Positions 62,133 to 64,000 of a stretch of 64,000 nt of DNA are shown here, piece by piece. The number at the start of each line of letters is the position of its first letter. The stretch's first letter is position 1. The stretch lies in contig NZ_JAPZVP010000004.1 of assembly GCF_027622875.1 (NCBI RefSeq), positions 62,001 through 126,000 on the forward strand. Reading direction: 5' to 3'. The translations under genes were made by a program, and so were the position numbers. This DNA comes from Glycomyces luteolus. GTDB lineage: Bacteria > Actinomycetota > Actinomycetes > Mycobacteriales > Micromonosporaceae. A model generated the notes under the pieces. The model was given only the letters and a program-made list of their open reading frames with translations. It had not been told where the DNA came from and did not search any database.

Positions 62133-62317
62133 CGCCTTGCCCCCCGCGGCCCGAACACAACAAGGAAGCGCTGATCAACGCATTGATCGAAGGGATCGTC
62201 CTCAGGTGTCGGTGCGGTTCGAAACATTGGAGGAACTTGAGGTGTTCCTCCCGGTCGAATCGTTCGAACGTGACCTACTTCCCGAAGCTGGACGTCGTAG
62301 GACCGGACTAGCCGCGG
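62133..62317. other. Spacer with a short coding-like remnant
   Basis: This stretch is less GC-rich than its surroundings. One plus frame reads VSVRFETLEELEVFLPVESF and continues with protein-like composition for some 15 residues, but it has no start signal and would run into murR. It may be debris of a lost gene. I do not name it. Confidence 0.25.
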
Positions 62318-63199
62318 TCAGGCGCGCTGGCGGTCCGACACCGCCGCCGCGGTGGCGGCCAGAGCCTTGGCAGTTCGCTTGCGCTGCTTGGCCGCCACCC
62401 CTACGAACAGGCAGTCGACGACCATGAGCTGGGCGATCCGGCTGACCGTGGCGCCCGAGCGGAACGTCGTCTCCCTTGCGGCCGTGGTCAAGACGAGGTC
62501 CGCCGCCTTCGCGAGCGGCGAGCGGGCGTGGTTGGTGATGGCGATCGTCATCGCTTCGCGGTCGCGGGCGGACTCGAGGAACTCGACGGTCTCGGTCGTC
62601 GCCCCGGAGTGGGAGATCGCGACCGCGACGTCCCTCGGGCTCGCGAGCGCGGTCGCGACGAGCGCGGAGTGCACGTCCGGCCACGAGAACGCGGTGCAGC
62701 CGATGCGGTGGAGCTTCTTGACGAGGTCGGCGGCCACGATCCCGGAGGCCTCGACGCCGAAGACGTCGATGCGGCCCGCGGCGGCGAGGGCCGCCACGGC
62801 GGCCTCGCACGCGGCCGTGTCGAGGGCGTTCGCGGTATCGGTGATCGCGCCGACGTCCGCGTAGGAGACGGTCGCGATGATGCGTGACATGTCGGCGCCC
62901 GTGGGGATGTCGCCGCCCGCGATCTCGCGGTCCGGGCCCTCGCCGGTGCCGATGACGGCCTGCGCGGCGCGCATGCGAAGCTCACGGTGCCCGGCGAGGC
63001 CGAGCGAGCGGCAGAACCGCACCACGGTGGCCTCGGAGGTGCCCGCGGCGCGTGCGAGTTCGGTGATCGTCCGGGTCGAGGCGGCCTCGGGCTCGCGGAT
63101 GATCTCCTGGGCGACCTTGGTCTCCGCCTTCGAGAGCGAGGGCAGGACGGATTTGATGAGCACCAGGAGGTTGGGCGTGTCGGTGCGGCTGGCAGGCAT
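62318..63199 (-). CDS. murR: MurR/RpiR-family transcriptional regulator
   Basis: A 293-residue regulator with an N-terminal HTH_6 domain (SKAETKVAQEIIREPEAAST, then TITELARAAGTSEATVVRFCRSLG) and a C-terminal SIS domain (RIDVFGVEASGIVAADLVKKL, VAVAISHSGATTETVEFLE). It is divergent from murQ, whose substrate MurNAc-6-phosphate is the known MurR ligand in E. coli. I start at the ATG at 63199, because TACGGT stands six bases upstream as a leaderless -10; a longer frame to 63232 is less likely. Confidence 0.88.
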   Translation of the reverse strand: MPASRTDTPNLLVLIKSVLPSLSKAETKVAQEIIREPEAASTRTITELARAAGTSEATVVRFCRSLGLAGHRELRMRAAQAVIGTGEGPDREIAGGDIPTGADMSRIIATVSYADVGAITDTANALDTAACEAAVAALAAAGRIDVFGVEASGIVAADLVKKLHRIGCTAFSWPDVHSALVATALASPRDVAVAISHSGATTETVEFLESARDREAMTIAITNHARSPLAKAADLVLTTAARETTFRSGATVSRIAQLMVVDCLFVGVAAKQRKRTAKALAATAAAVSDRQRA

Positions 63200-63205
63200 G
63201 ACGAC

Positions 63206-63211
63206 ACCGTA
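63206..63211 (-). promoter_or_regulatory. -10 element TACGGT for leaderless murR transcript
   Basis: On the minus strand TACGGT is followed by GTCGTC and then the ATG at 63199. No ribosome binding site is present. Confidence 0.45.
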
Positions 63212-63261
63212 CACCTGCGGGAGGGGGCGCATGGTCCGGCGCGATTCTTCATGTCCAGGCG

Positions 63262-63284
63262 GTGGAATGAAAATTCACTTCATT
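63262..63284 (+). promoter_or_regulatory. Operator-like dyads between murR and murQ
   Basis: GTGGAAT-GAAA-ATTCAC (63262-63278) resembles the dyad before the muramidase gene. A second overlapping dyad AATGAA-N7-TTCATT spans 63266-63284. The murQ -10 follows directly. Confidence 0.5.
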
Positions 63285-63288
63285 GCGC

Positions 63289-63294
63289 TAGGCT
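63289..63294 (+). promoter_or_regulatory. -10 element TAGGCT of murQ
   Basis: TAGGCT lies seven bases before the murQ GTG at 63302, so the mRNA is probably leaderless. The operator-like dyads overlap the -35 region. Confidence 0.5.
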
Positions 63295-63301
63295 CGCAAC
63301 T

Positions 63302-64000
63302 GTGAGTGAGACGACCGAGCGCCTGCGGGCGCGCACCCAGCTGGCCGCCTTGGCAACCGAGCAGGCCGACCCCCGCTACGCCGGGATCGAGGACCTCTCG
63401 ACGATTGACTTGGCGCGCACCATGAACGAGGCCGACGCGAGCGTCCCGGCCGCCGTCGCCGCGGTGCTCCCCGAGGTCGCCGCCGCGATCGACGCGGTGG
63501 CCGACCGGCTCGCGAAGGGCGGGCGGCTGCGGTACGTCGGGGCCGGGACCGCCGGGCGGATGGCGGTCATGGACGCGGCCGAGTGCCCGCCCACGTTCTC
63601 GACCGACCCCGAACTGGTGAAGGCGGTCCTCGCGGGCGGCAAGGCCGCCGAAGGCGGCGCCGTGGAAGGCACCGAGGACGACGCGGCCGCCGGGATCTCG
63701 GCCATGGCCGCCGAGGACATCGGCCCCGCCGACGCGGTGGTGGGCCTGGCCGCGAGCGGCCGCACGCCGTTCGTGGTCGCGGCGGTCGAGGAGGCCCGGC
63801 GGCGCGGGGCGCTCACCGTGGGGCTGTCCTGCAACGCGGGCACGCTGCTTTCGGCGGCGGCCGAGCACCGCATCGAGGTCGAGGTCGGGCCGGAGGTCGT
63901 GGCCGGGTCGACGCGGCTGAAGTCGGGCACGGCGCAGAAGTTCGTGCTCAACATGATCTCGACGATCGCCATGGTGCGCTTGGGAAAGGTCTACCGGAAC
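63302..64000 (+). CDS. murQ: N-acetylmuramic acid 6-phosphate etherase, 5' part (continues past window)
   Basis: The first 233 codons are open to the end of the window. DLSTIDLARTMNEADASVPA at residues 37-56 and the SIS-domain signatures RYVGAGTAGRMAVMDAAECP, GLAASGRTPFVVAAVEEARR and GSTRLKSGTAQKFVLNMIST identify MurQ. It cleaves the lactyl ether of MurNAc-6-phosphate to GlcNAc-6-phosphate and D-lactate in the cytoplasm. Only about the last quarter is missing. It is divergent from murR and likely controlled by it. Confidence 0.95.
   Translation, partial: MSETTERLRARTQLAALATEQADPRYAGIEDLSTIDLARTMNEADASVPAAVAAVLPEVAAAIDAVADRLAKGGRLRYVGAGTAGRMAVMDAAECPPTFSTDPELVKAVLAGGKAAEGGAVEGTEDDAAAGISAMAAEDIGPADAVVGLAASGRTPFVVAAVEEARRRGALTVGLSCNAGTLLSAAAEHRIEVEVGPEVVAGSTRLKSGTAQKFVLNMISTIAMVRLGKVYRN

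Noticed and set aside
62137-62427. A 96-codon plus frame overlapping the 3' end of murR
   Set aside because: No ribosome binding site or leaderless promoter, and it overlaps murR by 110 bases; kept only as a possible remnant.

Overview
The window is chromosomal DNA from a high-GC Gram-positive bacterium of the Actinomycetota. The evidence is GC-rich codon use throughout, frequent GTG and TTG starts, an adnAB helicase-nuclease pair in place of recBCD/addAB, a translational-type T-box on ileS, a fused trpE-trpG behind a Trp attenuator, and a zinc-type S14. I cannot fix the genus from sequence alone; a Glycomycetales or Micromonosporales-like lineage is a guess.

Layout. (1) 1-6617: a purine catabolism operon holding the end of an 8-oxoguanine deaminase gene, the molybdopterin subunit of xanthine dehydrogenase, XdhC, a stand-alone allophanate-hydrolase-C-like protein, allantoinase and allantoicase. 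(2) 6633-13549: housekeeping and accessory genes (CsaA, a spermidine-synthase-like protein, a 2-hydroxyacid dehydrogenase, a two-component system divergent from a very acidic PepSY-like exported protein, a RibD-type reductase, a small secreted protein). (3) 13631-19389: trpE(G) with its leader, back to back with ileS and its T-box. (4) 19450-30274: a Doc/antitoxin pair, a lipoprotein, adnB and adnA, and an ABC exporter with a divergent MarR-like regulator. (5) 30347-59225: the secE-nusG-rplKA-rplJL-rpoBC-rpsLG-fusA-tuf block running straight into the S10 and spc operons as far as rplR. (6) 59379-64000: a cell-wall recycling group with NagZ-like GH3, GH25 muramidase, MurR and the start of MurQ.

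Points that stand out. The spc operon stops at a perfect 38-bp palindromic terminator after rplR, so rpsE is not in its usual place. Two paralogous acidic Cys-containing proteins of unknown function sit between rplL and rpoB. S12 carries Arg at position 88 and RpoB carries Val at the position of E. coli Asn518; both are positions linked to drug resistance in other bacteria. A 13-nt element, CGCGACACGCCCG, occurs upstream of rpoB, rpsL and rpsJ. The two-component system is linked by phased CTTCAG-type repeats to the acidic PepSY-like gene. The muramidase gene and murQ share an operator-like dyad. At 45048-45120 the sequence is 73 bases of only G and C and is probably unreliable.

How the genes work together: segment 1 turns purines into ureidoglycolate and urea for nitrogen. 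Segment 5 supplies the transcription and translation machinery, with RNA-level control visible in the rplJ leader. Segment 6 would release and recycle muropeptide sugars under MurR. trpE and ileS are each controlled by RNA elements that sense amino acid supply.
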